Assembly: GCF_011050415.1 (NCBI RefSeq) | Contig: NZ_DRFS01000025.1 | Location: 62,001-126,000 of the forward strand | From: Halomonas sp. | GTDB taxonomy: Bacteria > Pseudomonadota > Gammaproteobacteria > Pseudomonadales > Halomonadaceae | DNA length: 64,000 bases | Direction of reading: 5' to 3' | Shown here: one piece after another, positions 47,994 to 57,093 of the stretch | Layout: every line of letters begins with the position of its first letter | Position numbering within the stretch: position 1 is the first letter of the stretch | Made by a program: the position numbers and the translations under genes | The notes under the pieces: model-generated | What the model was told of the DNA's origin: nothing | Database searches by the model: none | The model's input: the letters and a program-made list of their open reading frames with translations, nothing else

Positions 47994-49442
47994 ATGAGTC
48001 TGAGGGTTATTTTGCGTATTTTGGGGCTGCTGCTAATGCTGTTCAGCCTTACCATGCTTCCCCCAACGCTGATTTCACTCTGGTTCCGTGACGGCGTATG
48101 GAGCGCCTTCATTAGCGGCATTGCTATTTCGGTGGGGACCGGGCTGTTGCTTTATCTCCCCAATCGCCGTTCGCAAAAAGAGCTGCGCATCCGTGACGGT
48201 TTTATTATCGCCGCAATGTTCTGGACGGTACTGGCACTGTTCGGCTCGCTACCCTTGATGCTGTTCGGCGAAGGTTCGCTGAGCGTTACCGATGCGGTCT
48301 TTGAGTCGTTCTCTGGATTGACCACCACCGGTGCCACTGTGATTACCGGCATCGACTTTTTACCCGAGTCAATTCTTTACTACCGCCAGCAGCTGCAGTG
48401 GCTGGGCGGTATGGGTATCGTTGTTTTAGCCGTTGCGATTCTACCTACCCTGGGTGTTGGGGGCATGGCCCTGTACCGCACCGAAATCCCTGGGCCGCTG
48501 AAGGACTCCAAGCTCACCCCGCGTATCACCGAAACGGCTAAAGCATTGTGGTATATCTATGCCACGCTTACCGTGGCCTGCATGATTGCCTATATGCTGG
48601 CGGGGATGAGCTGGTTCGATGCCTTAAGCCACAGTTTTTCAACCGTCGCCAATGGCGGTTTTTCTACTTACGATGCCAGCATCGGCTATTTTGATAGCGC
48701 GGCCATTGAGCTGATCTGTATTGCGTTCATGCTTATTTCAGCCGTCAGCTTTAGCCTTCACTTCATCGCCTGGCGTGAAAAAAGTCTCCTGCACTATTTT
48801 CGTGACCCCGAAGCGCGATTTTTAATGCTATTTCTGTTCTCGCTAGCGGTGATTACCGTGCTTTCTCTGTGGCTAACCAATACCTACGATACACTGCGTG
48901 GCCTGCGGCACGGGGTTTTCCAAGTGGTGTCCGTGGCAACAACCGCTGGCTACAGTGTTGCCGACTTTTCTATGTGGCCCGGTGCCCTGCCCTTCCTGCT
49001 TTTTGTGGCAGCCTTCGTTGGCGGCTGTTCAGGCTCAACAGGTGGCGGCATGAAAGTGATTCGAATTATTTTGATTATCAAACAGGGCATGCGTGAAATC
49101 ATGCGCCTGATTCACCCCAACGCGGTCATTGCGGTCAAAGTAGGTAAAGTCAGCGTTCCTGATAGCATTGCCCAAGCGGTATGGGGATTCTTTTCCGTTT
49201 ACGTACTACTGTTCTTTTTAATGCTAGTGGGGGTGATGGCCACCGGTGTCGATCAAGTGACTGCTTGGTCGACGGTGGGGTCCGCGCTCAACAACCTAGG
49301 CCCAGCGCTGGGGGAAGCCAGTACCAACTATGGCGAAATCCCTAATATGGCGAAATGGATTCTGGTAATAGCCATGCTTCTTGGCCGCCTGGAAATTTTT
49401 ACGGTACTGGTGCTGTTTACCCCTGCTTTCTGGCGACGCTAA
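47994..49442 (+). CDS. trkH: Trk-family potassium channel protein TrkH/TrkI
   Basis: A 482-residue membrane protein with four M1-P-M2 repeats; the selectivity stretches are FSGLTTTGATV, STVANGGFSTYD, VSVATTAGYS and NLGPA. It imports K+ with TrkA. Halomonas elongata has TrkH and TrkI; I cannot tell which this is, although adjacency to trkA resembles trkAH. An AGGAG lies 12 bases before the ATG. Confidence 0.93.
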   Translation: MSLRVILRILGLLLMLFSLTMLPPTLISLWFRDGVWSAFISGIAISVGTGLLLYLPNRRSQKELRIRDGFIIAAMFWTVLALFGSLPLMLFGEGSLSVTDAVFESFSGLTTTGATVITGIDFLPESILYYRQQLQWLGGMGIVVLAVAILPTLGVGGMALYRTEIPGPLKDSKLTPRITETAKALWYIYATLTVACMIAYMLAGMSWFDALSHSFSTVANGGFSTYDASIGYFDSAAIELICIAFMLISAVSFSLHFIAWREKSLLHYFRDPEARFLMLFLFSLAVITVLSLWLTNTYDTLRGLRHGVFQVVSVATTAGYSVADFSMWPGALPFLLFVAAFVGGCSGSTGGGMKVIRIILIIKQGMREIMRLIHPNAVIAVKVGKVSVPDSIAQAVWGFFSVYVLLFFLMLVGVMATGVDQVTAWSTVGSALNNLGPALGEASTNYGEIPNMAKWILVIAMLLGRLEIFTVLVLFTPAFWRR

Positions 49443-49503
49443 ACCATTCGCTCCAGAGAACATGCTCATCAGTCCCACTTATTGACCGACTTGAGAGTTG
49501 TTA

Positions 49504-50787
49504 ATGAATCACGAAGATACGTCTCACCAAGCAGCGTCCAACCCAGAAACAGGGCCGCTGACGACAACACCGACTCCCCTACCGGCCACCAGCGGGCCGT
49601 TAAAAACGATGGCTATCGGTGATACCCGTTACACCCTGCTAGGCACCGCCCATGTATCAGCCGAAAGCGCTGACGATGTGCGCAAGCTGCTGGCTACCGG
49701 CGCTTTTGATGCGGTAGCGATAGAGCTCTGCGATGCTCGTCATCACAGTATGTCCAACCCAGATGCCATGGGCGAGCAGGACCTATTTCAAGTTTTTAAG
49801 GAAGGCAAGGCGGGCATGGTTGCCGCGAGCCTGGCACTTGGCGCCTTCCAGCAGCGCATTGCCGATCAATCAGGTATTCAGCCCGGCGCTGAAATGCGCG
49901 CCGCCGTTGAAGAAGCGAGCCGCCTAGAACTGCCGCTGCTGCTGGTCGATCGCGATGTGGGTATCACACTAAAACGTATCTACCGTAACGTGCCCTGGTG
50001 GCAGCGCTTTTCGCTGTTTTCAGGCCTGATCGGCAGCGTGCTTTCTCGCCAGGATGTCTCTAAAGAGGATATCGAAAAGCTTAAAGAAGGCGATATGCTG
50101 GAAGCCACTTTCAGTGAGTTTGCCGCTGAGTCGGAAGCGCTCTATAACCCGCTGATTCGTGAGCGTGACCGCTATATGGCGCTGCGTTTGGCGGAAGACG
50201 CGCCGCCTGGGCGTTTTCAACATGTGTTAGTCGTCATCGGGGCGGGACACCTGAAAGGCACCAGCGAGCATCTTGAAACGCCGCTCCCAACTGACCCAAA
50301 GGTAGAGCGCGAATCGCTTGAAGCCTCCCCTCCGCCGTCAAAGCTTTGGAAGATGCTACCCTGGTTGATTACCGCGTTGGTGCTTACCGGCTTTGCGATT
50401 GGCTTTTCGCGCAATACCGACCTTGGCTGGCAGCTAGTGCTGGAGTGGTTTTTGATTAACGGCATTCTCTCCGGTGGCGCAACGATTATCGCCTTGGCAC
50501 ACCCGGTCACGGTGATTGCCACCTTCTTCGCCGCCCCACTTACCTCCCTGAACCCGACCATCGGCGCAGGCTTTGTTGCCGCTGGGGTTGAGCTGTTCAT
50601 GCGCAAACCCAAAGTGCGCGACTTTTCATCGCTACGCCACGATGTTACCCAGCTAAAGGGGTGGTGGAAAAACCGCGTATCGCGCACCTTACTAGTCTTC
50701 ATCCTTGCCACTGCTGGTTCTGCCATCGGCACCTGGGTAGCCGGATTTAGAATCGCGGGCGCACTGTTTGGCGGTGGCGCTGGTTGA
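49504..50787 (+). CDS. TraB/PrgY-family membrane protein
   Basis: A 427-residue protein. The N-terminal domain (about 38-250) has the TraB landmarks YTLLGTAHVSAES, AVAIELCDAR and VVIGAGHLKGTSEH, an EreA/ChaN-like putative hydrolase fold. The C-terminal third has four or so membrane spans. The family includes enterococcal PrgY, which limits pheromone activity; the role in proteobacteria is unknown. The ATG at 49504 is taken over an in-frame TTG at 49498. Confidence 0.83.
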   Translation: MNHEDTSHQAASNPETGPLTTTPTPLPATSGPLKTMAIGDTRYTLLGTAHVSAESADDVRKLLATGAFDAVAIELCDARHHSMSNPDAMGEQDLFQVFKEGKAGMVAASLALGAFQQRIADQSGIQPGAEMRAAVEEASRLELPLLLVDRDVGITLKRIYRNVPWWQRFSLFSGLIGSVLSRQDVSKEDIEKLKEGDMLEATFSEFAAESEALYNPLIRERDRYMALRLAEDAPPGRFQHVLVVIGAGHLKGTSEHLETPLPTDPKVERESLEASPPPSKLWKMLPWLITALVLTGFAIGFSRNTDLGWQLVLEWFLINGILSGGATIIALAHPVTVIATFFAAPLTSLNPTIGAGFVAAGVELFMRKPKVRDFSSLRHDVTQLKGWWKNRVSRTLLVFILATAGSAIGTWVAGFRIAGALFGGGAG

Positions 50788-51680
50788 ACACCATTAAACG
50801 CGCCCCCTGGCAGGCTGATGCTCTACTGCTATTGGTCACACTGTTAGCCGCAGGGGGTTGGATTTCATCAAAAGAAGCATTGGCGGGCATGCCGCCAATG
50901 CTGTTTATCGGCACGCGTTTTTTACTCGCCGGTTTTATTTTGACACTCTTCGCATGGCCCGCGCTGCGCCGCATGCCTGCTCGCCGAGTGCGCCGTGGTG
51001 CCTTTGTTGGGCTGCTATTTAGCACGGCGATTGCTTTTTGGGTGCTCGGGCTTGAACACTCTACCCACCTTGGTGAAAGTGCTTTTATCCATAGCCTGGG
51101 CATTCTGTTAGTGCCTATTGTGGCGAGGCTACTGTTTGGAGATAGACCGCCGCGCACCACCTGGATTGCTCTGCCAATCGCCCTAACCGGGTTTGTTTTT
51201 CTATCGCTGAACGCAGGTTTTACGATAGAAACCAGCCAACTCTTTATGGTCTGTTCCGCACTCTGCTTTGCGGTACTGATCAACATAAACACACGGGTTG
51301 TTCGCAACTTACCACCACTACCGTTCGCTACACTGCAGCTACTCGTTGTTGGGACAACTCTGACGCTACTCTCACTGCTGGCCGAGCAAGAAACGCTTAG
51401 CCTATCCCCTTCGATTGTAGGGTGGTTTTTGGCCAGTGCGCTATTGGCGAGCTCGCTACGTTTCTATGTACAGATCAAAGCACAAAGCATGACCACACCC
51501 AGCCATGCCTCGGTCATCCTGATGCTTGAGGCCGTCTGGACCGCACTGCTAGCAGGCTGGTGGTTTAGTGAAACCATGACCCTACTGCAACTCATCGGCT
51601 GCGGGCTGATTTTTACCGCGCTACTTATCAACCGCTGGTATTGGGTACGCAAAGTACTCCAGCGTTTCCTTCCCCACTAA
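50784..51680 (+). CDS. EamA/DMT-family transporter, TTG start
   Basis: A 298-residue membrane protein with ten predicted spans in two EamA repeats, a metabolite-efflux type (PecM/RhaT superfamily). The only start that keeps the first span is the TTG at 50784, which overlaps the preceding stop codon (TTGA), so translation may be coupled to the TraB-like gene. Its stop overlaps the tapT stop by four bases on the other strand. Substrate unknown. Confidence 0.8.
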   Translation: MNTIKRAPWQADALLLLVTLLAAGGWISSKEALAGMPPMLFIGTRFLLAGFILTLFAWPALRRMPARRVRRGAFVGLLFSTAIAFWVLGLEHSTHLGESAFIHSLGILLVPIVARLLFGDRPPRTTWIALPIALTGFVFLSLNAGFTIETSQLFMVCSALCFAVLININTRVVRNLPPLPFATLQLLVVGTTLTLLSLLAEQETLSLSPSIVGWFLASALLASSLRFYVQIKAQSMTTPSHASVILMLEAVWTALLAGWWFSETMTLLQLIGCGLIFTALLINRWYWVRKVLQRFLPH

Positions 51681-52417
51681 CCTTTGAGCGCCAGCAGCCT
51701 CTGCATCGCTGCGGTTGGCGGGTCGATTTTGTGATAGAAGCGGCTCGCTGAGTAGCTATCGTTAAACGCCTCAAAGTAGTCATCCAGTATATCCGCAGCG
51801 ACGGCATCCCCACCTTGGCGCAATAGCTCAATGGCCACTTCTACTGTACATAGATGCGCTTTGGACGCCGGTTTGCGTAGCCGGTAACGGGTTTCCCGCT
51901 CAGTGCGAAGTGGCAATATGGGCAGTTGATCAAGGTAGGCGCTTTTGCGAAACATTCGCCGGGCCTGACGCCAGGTGCCATCCAGAATGATAAAGACCGG
52001 AATCCGCTTCTCAACCTTCGCCGCGTGAACGGCATCGATACCTACGACGCGTTCGGCGTAGTCGGGTTGGTCATCGGGAAAGATCAAAAAGGGCGCGTAG
52101 CGCGGGTCTTGTAGCTGTGCAACCAACTGGGCATCCGGCGCCACACGGTACCAGGTAAACACCTGCGTTGTGGTGATGACATCGCTGATCAAGCGTCCGG
52201 TATTCGTCGGTTTAAAATGCTCCAACGGGTGAGTCAGCAACCATACTTGGGCATGACTTTCCGCCTTTACTTTATAGGGACACAGACAGTTCATTGCCGG
52301 CAAATTGCAGCCTTCACAGCGGGTAACAAAGCTGCCGCGAGCTTTGAACTCACGCCTTGGCGGGCGAGGATGCTCATTGGCTGAACCCTGTTCAGTCGAG
52401 CTATCAAAAGCAGTCAT
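51677..52417 (-). CDS. tapT: tRNA-uridine aminocarboxypropyltransferase TapT (DTW domain)
   Basis: A 246-residue enzyme that makes acp3U47 in tRNA with S-adenosylmethionine. N-terminal zinc cysteines C-x2-C-x6-C-x-C (RCEGCNLPAMNCLC), the DTW-type motif LDGTWRQARRMFRKS and the substrate segment YRLRKPASKAHLCTVEVA are present. E. coli TapT (YfiP) has the same layout. It is divergent from bioB. Confidence 0.9.
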   Translation of the reverse strand: MTAFDSSTEQGSANEHPRPPRREFKARGSFVTRCEGCNLPAMNCLCPYKVKAESHAQVWLLTHPLEHFKPTNTGRLISDVITTTQVFTWYRVAPDAQLVAQLQDPRYAPFLIFPDDQPDYAERVVGIDAVHAAKVEKRIPVFIILDGTWRQARRMFRKSAYLDQLPILPLRTERETRYRLRKPASKAHLCTVEVAIELLRQGGDAVAADILDDYFEAFNDSYSASRFYHKIDPPTAAMQRLLALKG

Positions 52418-52507
52418 CCGCGCTCCAAAGGGTGGGATAGATAAAAATTAAAAGGGCGCAGAGTATAAAGTAGTCAGCAATGTTTTGACGAATGATTCGA
52501 GATCACC

Positions 52508-52591
52508 GTAAACCTAAAAAAATACCAACGTTGACACCGAAAGCGCAACGCCGCTAAAGTCTCGTCAACTATTAATAGTAAAAAGGTTTAC
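52508..52591. promoter_or_regulatory. bioB promoter flanked by inverted BirA-like half-sites
   Basis: TTGACA (52531-52536) and TAAAGT (52555-52560) at 18-base spacing form a good promoter for the biotin operon. GTAAACCT (52508-52515) lies upstream and its exact complement AGGTTTAC (52584-52591) overlaps the bioB ribosome site. The half-sites resemble the BirA operator (TTGTAAACC...GGTTTACAA), but they are 76 bases apart, far more than the normal spacing of about 16. Confidence 0.55.
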
Positions 52592-52595
52592 ATCC

Positions 52596-53684
52596 ATGAC
52601 TCTGACTCGCGAGCCCTCCCAGCAACAAGGCTACCAGCAGCGCCACGACTGGACACTGGACGAGATCAGCGCACTGTTCGCACTGCCGTTTAATGATCTG
52701 TTGTTTCAAGCCCAGCAAGTGCACCGCGCCCACTTTGATGCTAACGCGGTTCAGGTCTCTACCCTGCTTTCGATCAAAACCGGCGCCTGCCCGGAAGATT
52801 GTAAATACTGCCCCCAGTCCGGCCACTACAACACTAAGCTAGAGAAAGAGAAGCTGCTGGAAATCGAAAAGGTCGTTGAGCAAGCTAAGGCAGCGAAAGA
52901 AGCCGGTGCAAGCCGCTTTTGCATGGGCGCGGCGTGGCGCAGCCCTCGCGACAAAGACTTACTGCTGGTCGAAGAGATGGTGCGCCAGGTAAAAGCGCTA
53001 GGCCTGGAAACCTGTATGACGCTAGGCATGGTCGATGGCGAACAGGCCAGCCGTTTGGCCACCGCCGGGCTCGACTATTACAACCACAATCTGGACACCT
53101 CGCCGGAGTACTACGGCGAAATCATCACCACCCGCACCTACAGCGATCGGCTGGAGACCCTTTCCAACGTGCGCGATGCGGGTATGAAAGTGTGCTCCGG
53201 CGGAATTCTCGGCATGGGCGAAGATGCCAAGGATCGTAGCGCACTGTTGCAACAGCTGGCCAAGCTGTCGCCGCACCCGGAATCAGTACCGATCAATATG
53301 CTGGTGAAAGTGCCCGGCACACCACTGGAAAGCGCTGAGGACTTAGACCCCATTGAGTTTATCCGCGCCATTGCGGTGGCACGCATTATGATGCCGCAAA
53401 GCCACGTGCGGCTCTCCGCAGGCCGCGAGCAGATGAATGAATCGACCCAGGCGCTGGCGTTTTTGGCCGGTGCCAACTCGATTTTTTACGGCGACAAGCT
53501 GCTGACCACTGGCAACCCCCAGGTGGATCGTGACCGAGCGCTATTTGCCAAGCTGGGGCTGCATCCAGAAAAACGCGAGACCTGCGAGAGCGAAGATACT
53601 CAAGCGGCACGCCTCGCCCAACAAGCCCAGCAGCAGATGTACGCCGAGCGAGTTGCCGAGCTAGCGGTGGATGCCAGTGTCTGA
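52596..53684 (+). CDS. bioB: Biotin synthase BioB
   Basis: A 362-residue radical-SAM enzyme that inserts sulfur into dethiobiotin. The cluster motif is [14 protein letters not shown]; the auxiliary cluster cysteine and arginine landmarks ([23 protein letters not shown]) are present. It is the first gene of an overlapping operon bioB-F-H-C-D-A. A 14-base overlap links it to bioF. Confidence 0.97.
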   Translation: MTLTREPSQQQGYQQRHDWTLDEISALFALPFNDLLFQAQQVHRAHFDANAVQVSTLLSIKTGACPEDCKYCPQSGHYNTKLEKEKLLEIEKVVEQAKAAKEAGASRFCMGAAWRSPRDKDLLLVEEMVRQVKALGLETCMTLGMVDGEQASRLATAGLDYYNHNLDTSPEYYGEIITTRTYSDRLETLSNVRDAGMKVCSGGILGMGEDAKDRSALLQQLAKLSPHPESVPINMLVKVPGTPLESAEDLDPIEFIRAIAVARIMMPQSHVRLSAGREQMNESTQALAFLAGANSIFYGDKLLTTGNPQVDRDRALFAKLGLHPEKRETCESEDTQAARLAQQAQQQMYAERVAELAVDASV

Positions 53685-54846
53685 AGCATGGCACCAGCGT
53701 TTAGCCGATGCCCGCGCTGATCGCCAGCAGACACACCGCTGGCGATCGCGGCAGGTCATGGCAAACGGCGCGTCTGAGTCTGCACTCGACTTTGCTGGCA
53801 ACGACTACCTGGGTCTTGCTCACGACCCACGCGTTAGCGAAGCCCAGGCGGATGGCGCGCGCCGTTTTGGCGCAGGAGCGGGAGCATCGCATCTGGTCAG
53901 CGGTCACTTGGAGGTTCACGACGCCCTGGAAGAGGCCTTGGCGCACTGGACAGGCCGTGAAAGAGCGCTGCTGTTTTCCACCGGCTATATGGCCAATCTC
54001 GGCGTGCTGCAAGCGCTGGCAGATCGACACACCGCTATTTTCCAAGACCGTCTCAATCACGCCTCCTTATTGGATGGCGCGGCTTTAAGCGGGGCACGTA
54101 ACCGGCGCTTTCATCATCGCGATGCCAATGACCTGGAAAACTTACTGGGCCGCATTGAGTACGCGCATAAGCTGGTGGTCAGCGATGGCGTTTTCAGTAT
54201 GGATGGCGATGTGGCTGACGTAGCAAGCTTGGTCAGCGCCTGCCAACGCCACCATGCCTGGTTAATGATCGACGATGCCCACGGCGTAGGCGTGCTTGGC
54301 GACAATGGCAGCGGCTGCGTGGGCAGCACCTGGAGCAGCGCCAAGGTACCGATTCTGGTCGGCACCTTTGGCAAAGCACTGGGCACCGCCGGGGCTTTTG
54401 TGGCTGGGGATGCTGCGTTAATCGATCACTTGATTCAGTTTTCACGCAGCTATATCTATACCACCGCCCAGCCTCCGGCCATCGCCGCGGCGACGCTTAA
54501 AGCGCTGGATATCGTGCAACGAGAGCCTGAGCACCGAACTACGCTTAACGCCAATATCGCTTATTTTCGACGTGAGGCACTTCGTTTGGGACTGCCACTC
54601 AGTGACTCAACGACCCCTATTCAGCCACTTATATTGGAAGATGAAGCACGCACCCTAACGTGGGCTACACGGCTGCAACAGCACGGCGTTTATGTGGGGG
54701 CCATTCGCCCACCCACGGTACCCAAGGGTGAAGCAAGACTGCGTATTACGCTGAGCGCACGCCATTCCCGCCACCAAATTGAGCGCTTATTAGAAGCGCT
54801 AACTGCGTGTCAACGCGAGGAGACAGCATGCCTTGCCAACGCCTAG
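53671..54846 (+). CDS. bioF: 8-amino-7-oxononanoate synthase BioF
   Basis: A 391-residue PLP enzyme joining alanine with pimeloyl-[41 protein letters not shown] and the PLP lysine in GTFGKALG are typical. The ATG at 53671 lies inside bioB; a GTG at 53677 is possible. Confidence 0.95.
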   Translation: MPVSEAWHQRLADARADRQQTHRWRSRQVMANGASESALDFAGNDYLGLAHDPRVSEAQADGARRFGAGAGASHLVSGHLEVHDALEEALAHWTGRERALLFSTGYMANLGVLQALADRHTAIFQDRLNHASLLDGAALSGARNRRFHHRDANDLENLLGRIEYAHKLVVSDGVFSMDGDVADVASLVSACQRHHAWLMIDDAHGVGVLGDNGSGCVGSTWSSAKVPILVGTFGKALGTAGAFVAGDAALIDHLIQFSRSYIYTTAQPPAIAAATLKALDIVQREPEHRTTLNANIAYFRREALRLGLPLSDSTTPIQPLILEDEARTLTWATRLQQHGVYVGAIRPPTVPKGEARLRITLSARHSRHQIERLLEALTACQREETACLANA

Positions 54847-55556
54847 TGCTGCTCTCAGGCTGGGGCATTGATCAGCGTATTTGGCTGTCACTTGACGGCT
54901 ACTGGCCAAGCACCATTGAGGCTCAGCCTATCGACTGGCCGGGCTATGGGGGCATCCCCGCGCTCCCCGCTAGTGCCACCTTAACGCAGCTGGCGGCGTC
55001 CATGGCCGACGCCCTACCCAGCGATGCCATCTGGGTAGGCTGGTCCTTGGGGGGATTACTGGCCACTGCTTTGCTCGACTATCTGGCTGCCCCTAAAGGA
55101 CTTATTTTGCTAGGAGCTAGCGCGACATTCTGCGCTGACGACGGCGTCTCCCAGCGCGAGCTTGGTAGCTTCCAGCGCGCCTTTGAGCGTGACCCAAACG
55201 CTACCTGGCGACACTTTTTGCGCTGGCAGGTCCAGGGAGAACCCAACCCACGACAGGCCTATCAGCGCCTGAAAGACCTATTGGGCGATTCACCCAGTGC
55301 GGATCATGCAACGCTTTCCCGTGGCCTTGAGTGGCTGGCTGAGCTCGATAACCGCCAGCACTTCAACACGGCTGCCTGCCCAATCGTGACGCTGATTGGC
55401 GAGCAGGACCCACTGATAAGCCCTGGCCAACGCAGCGCAGGGGAACGGTTAAGCGGTGTTGGACACTGCCCCATGTTATCGCAGCCCCAAGCGTTAACCA
55501 CTGCGATAACCCACCATGCCACTAAGCTGACTAACGCCAGCGCGGAGTTGTTGTGA
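54828..55556 (+). CDS. bioH: Pimeloyl-ACP methyl ester carboxylesterase BioH
   Basis: A 242-residue alpha/beta hydrolase that removes the methyl group from pimeloyl-ACP methyl ester. The nucleophile elbow is GWSLGG (S73), with the acid in GEQDPLIS and the histidine in GHCPML. The ATG at 54828 follows GAGGAGA; a longer frame to 54807 is less likely. It overlaps bioF by 19 bases. Confidence 0.93.
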   Translation: MPCQRLVLLSGWGIDQRIWLSLDGYWPSTIEAQPIDWPGYGGIPALPASATLTQLAASMADALPSDAIWVGWSLGGLLATALLDYLAAPKGLILLGASATFCADDGVSQRELGSFQRAFERDPNATWRHFLRWQVQGEPNPRQAYQRLKDLLGDSPSADHATLSRGLEWLAELDNRQHFNTAACPIVTLIGEQDPLISPGQRSAGERLSGVGHCPMLSQPQALTTAITHHATKLTNASAELL

Positions 55557-56407
55557 CCGAGCAAGCAGTGCTTACCCAACCCCTTGCCGAAGGTGTTGGC
55601 GAAGGGCTTAGCAAAGAGCTTGGCAAAGGGCTTAGCAAACAGCTTTGCGAAGATAACTGGCAGGCGCGAGTGGCCCACGCCTTTTCCAGGGCCGCCCCCC
55701 GCTACGACGCGCTAGCCACCGCACAGCGCCAGATAGGTGAAGGGTTGTGGATTACACTGCCAGCCTCTGCCACCCGCATTGTTGATATTGGTTGCGGCAC
55801 CGGCTACTGGACTCAGCGCTTAGCCGAGCGCTACCCCGCTGCTCAACTGGTCGGCCTGGATATTGCCCCCGGCATGCTGGAGCAGGCCCGCCAGCGCTAC
55901 GGCGAAGGTATCCACTGGCAACAGGGCGATGCGACAGCGCTGCCGTTTAGTGAACGTAGCGTTGATCTTGTATTTTCCAACTTGGCAGTGCAGTGGTGTC
56001 GCGATATTGGCGCTGTAATGAAGGCGCTTTACCGCGTGCTTGAGCCTGGCGGCCACGCCCATATCACCACCTTACTGCCAGGCACCCTGGCAGAGGTTGC
56101 CTTCGCCTGGCAGCGCCCCGAAGCGCTACTGCAAACGCCCGATCAAATCAGCGTTGCCGTAGCGATCGCTGAGAGCGGTTTAACCATTAACCGGCAAACC
56201 GCCAACGTTGAGCACTACTACTACCCCGACTTGAACGCGGTGATGGCATCCATCAAGGGCGTCGGCGCCCAGCTCGCCAGGCCGCAAGCTCATATTACCC
56301 GGCGAGATATCGCCGCTGCCAAGGCGCGCTATGAGCAGTTACGCCAATCAGAAGGCTTGCCAGTGAGCTACCACTGCCTAACGTTAACGCTGGAAAAACC
56401 CCAATGA
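55553..56407 (+). CDS. bioC: Malonyl-ACP O-methyltransferase BioC, GTG start, repeat-bearing N-terminus
   Basis: A 284-residue SAM methyltransferase that starts pimeloyl synthesis by capping malonyl-ACP. The family core starts near residue 38 (ARVAHAFSRAAPRYDALATAQ) with the SAM motif IVDIGCGTGYWTQRL. Before it are about 35 extra residues coded partly by six 12-base repeats (LAEG VGEG LSKE LGKG LSKQ LCED). The GTG at 55553 overlaps the bioH stop (GTGA). No later start with a better ribosome site was seen. Confidence 0.9.
   Translation: MTEQAVLTQPLAEGVGEGLSKELGKGLSKQLCEDNWQARVAHAFSRAAPRYDALATAQRQIGEGLWITLPASATRIVDIGCGTGYWTQRLAERYPAAQLVGLDIAPGMLEQARQRYGEGIHWQQGDATALPFSERSVDLVFSNLAVQWCRDIGAVMKALYRVLEPGGHAHITTLLPGTLAEVAFAWQRPEALLQTPDQISVAVAIAESGLTINRQTANVEHYYYPDLNAVMASIKGVGAQLARPQAHITRRDIAAAKARYEQLRQSEGLPVSYHCLTLTLEKPQ
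55583..55654 (+). repeat. Six tandem 12-base units at the 5' end of bioC
   Basis: Units begin at 55583, 55595, 55607, 55619, 55631 and 55643, with a consensus near CTTRGCRAAGRG. They are in frame and code for a four-residue repeat. Expansion or loss of a unit would not break the frame. Confidence 0.85.
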
Positions 56408-57093
56408 GTGCATTTTTCATTACTGGCACTGACACCGATGCCGGTAAAACGCTAGTCACCAGCGGGTTGCTCTATACCGCCCGCCAACAGCAGTTGAGCA
56501 CGCTGGGCCTTAAACCGGTGGCCTCTGGCAGCGAGCGAATCAATGGCCACCTGCGCAATAGCGATGCCCTCGCCCTGCAGCAGCAAAGCGTGCCAGCGGT
56601 CGACTACGCCATGGTTAATCCGATCACCTTTGAGCCCGCCATTGCACCCCATTTAGCCGCGATCGAGGCAGGCCAACCGCTTGAGGTGAGCGCGATCTCT
56701 CGCTTACTGAGCGAAACGCTTAGCCAAACGGCTAGGGACTTCACCCTAATTGAAGGTGCTGGCGGCTGGCGCGTGCCGTTAAACGAACAGCAAGACTTTG
56801 CTGACCTGGCAATAGCGCTTGAGCTGCCGGTTATTCTGGTGGTTGGCTTAAAGCTGGGCTGCTTAAATCATGCCCGCTTAACCGCCGAGGCCATTCGTGC
56901 CGACGGCTTGGTACTCGCCGGTTGGGCGGGCAGCGTAGTCGACGCCGCCTTTGCCGCCGACAAGACCCGTTTCGAGGCCAACATAGCCCACCTGAATGCC
57001 AAGCTTGACGCCCCCTGCTTAGGCATTATCCCTCACTTAGCCACCCCAGACGCCGCCACGGCGCACCGCTACTTATCACTGGAGTCGTTATGA
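56404..57093 (+). CDS. bioD: Dethiobiotin synthetase BioD
   Basis: A 229-residue ATP-dependent carboxylase that closes the ureido ring. P-loop GTDTDAGKT at 8-16, then KPVASGSE and EGAGGWRVPL. It overlaps bioC (ATGA) and bioA (ATGA). Confidence 0.96.
   Translation: MSAFFITGTDTDAGKTLVTSGLLYTARQQQLSTLGLKPVASGSERINGHLRNSDALALQQQSVPAVDYAMVNPITFEPAIAPHLAAIEAGQPLEVSAISRLLSETLSQTARDFTLIEGAGGWRVPLNEQQDFADLAIALELPVILVVGLKLGCLNHARLTAEAIRADGLVLAGWAGSVVDAAFAADKTRFEANIAHLNAKLDAPCLGIIPHLATPDAATAHRYLSLESL

Noticed and set aside
55583..55654. CRISPR-like repeats
   Set aside because: The units are 12 bases, contiguous without spacers, and in frame within bioC.
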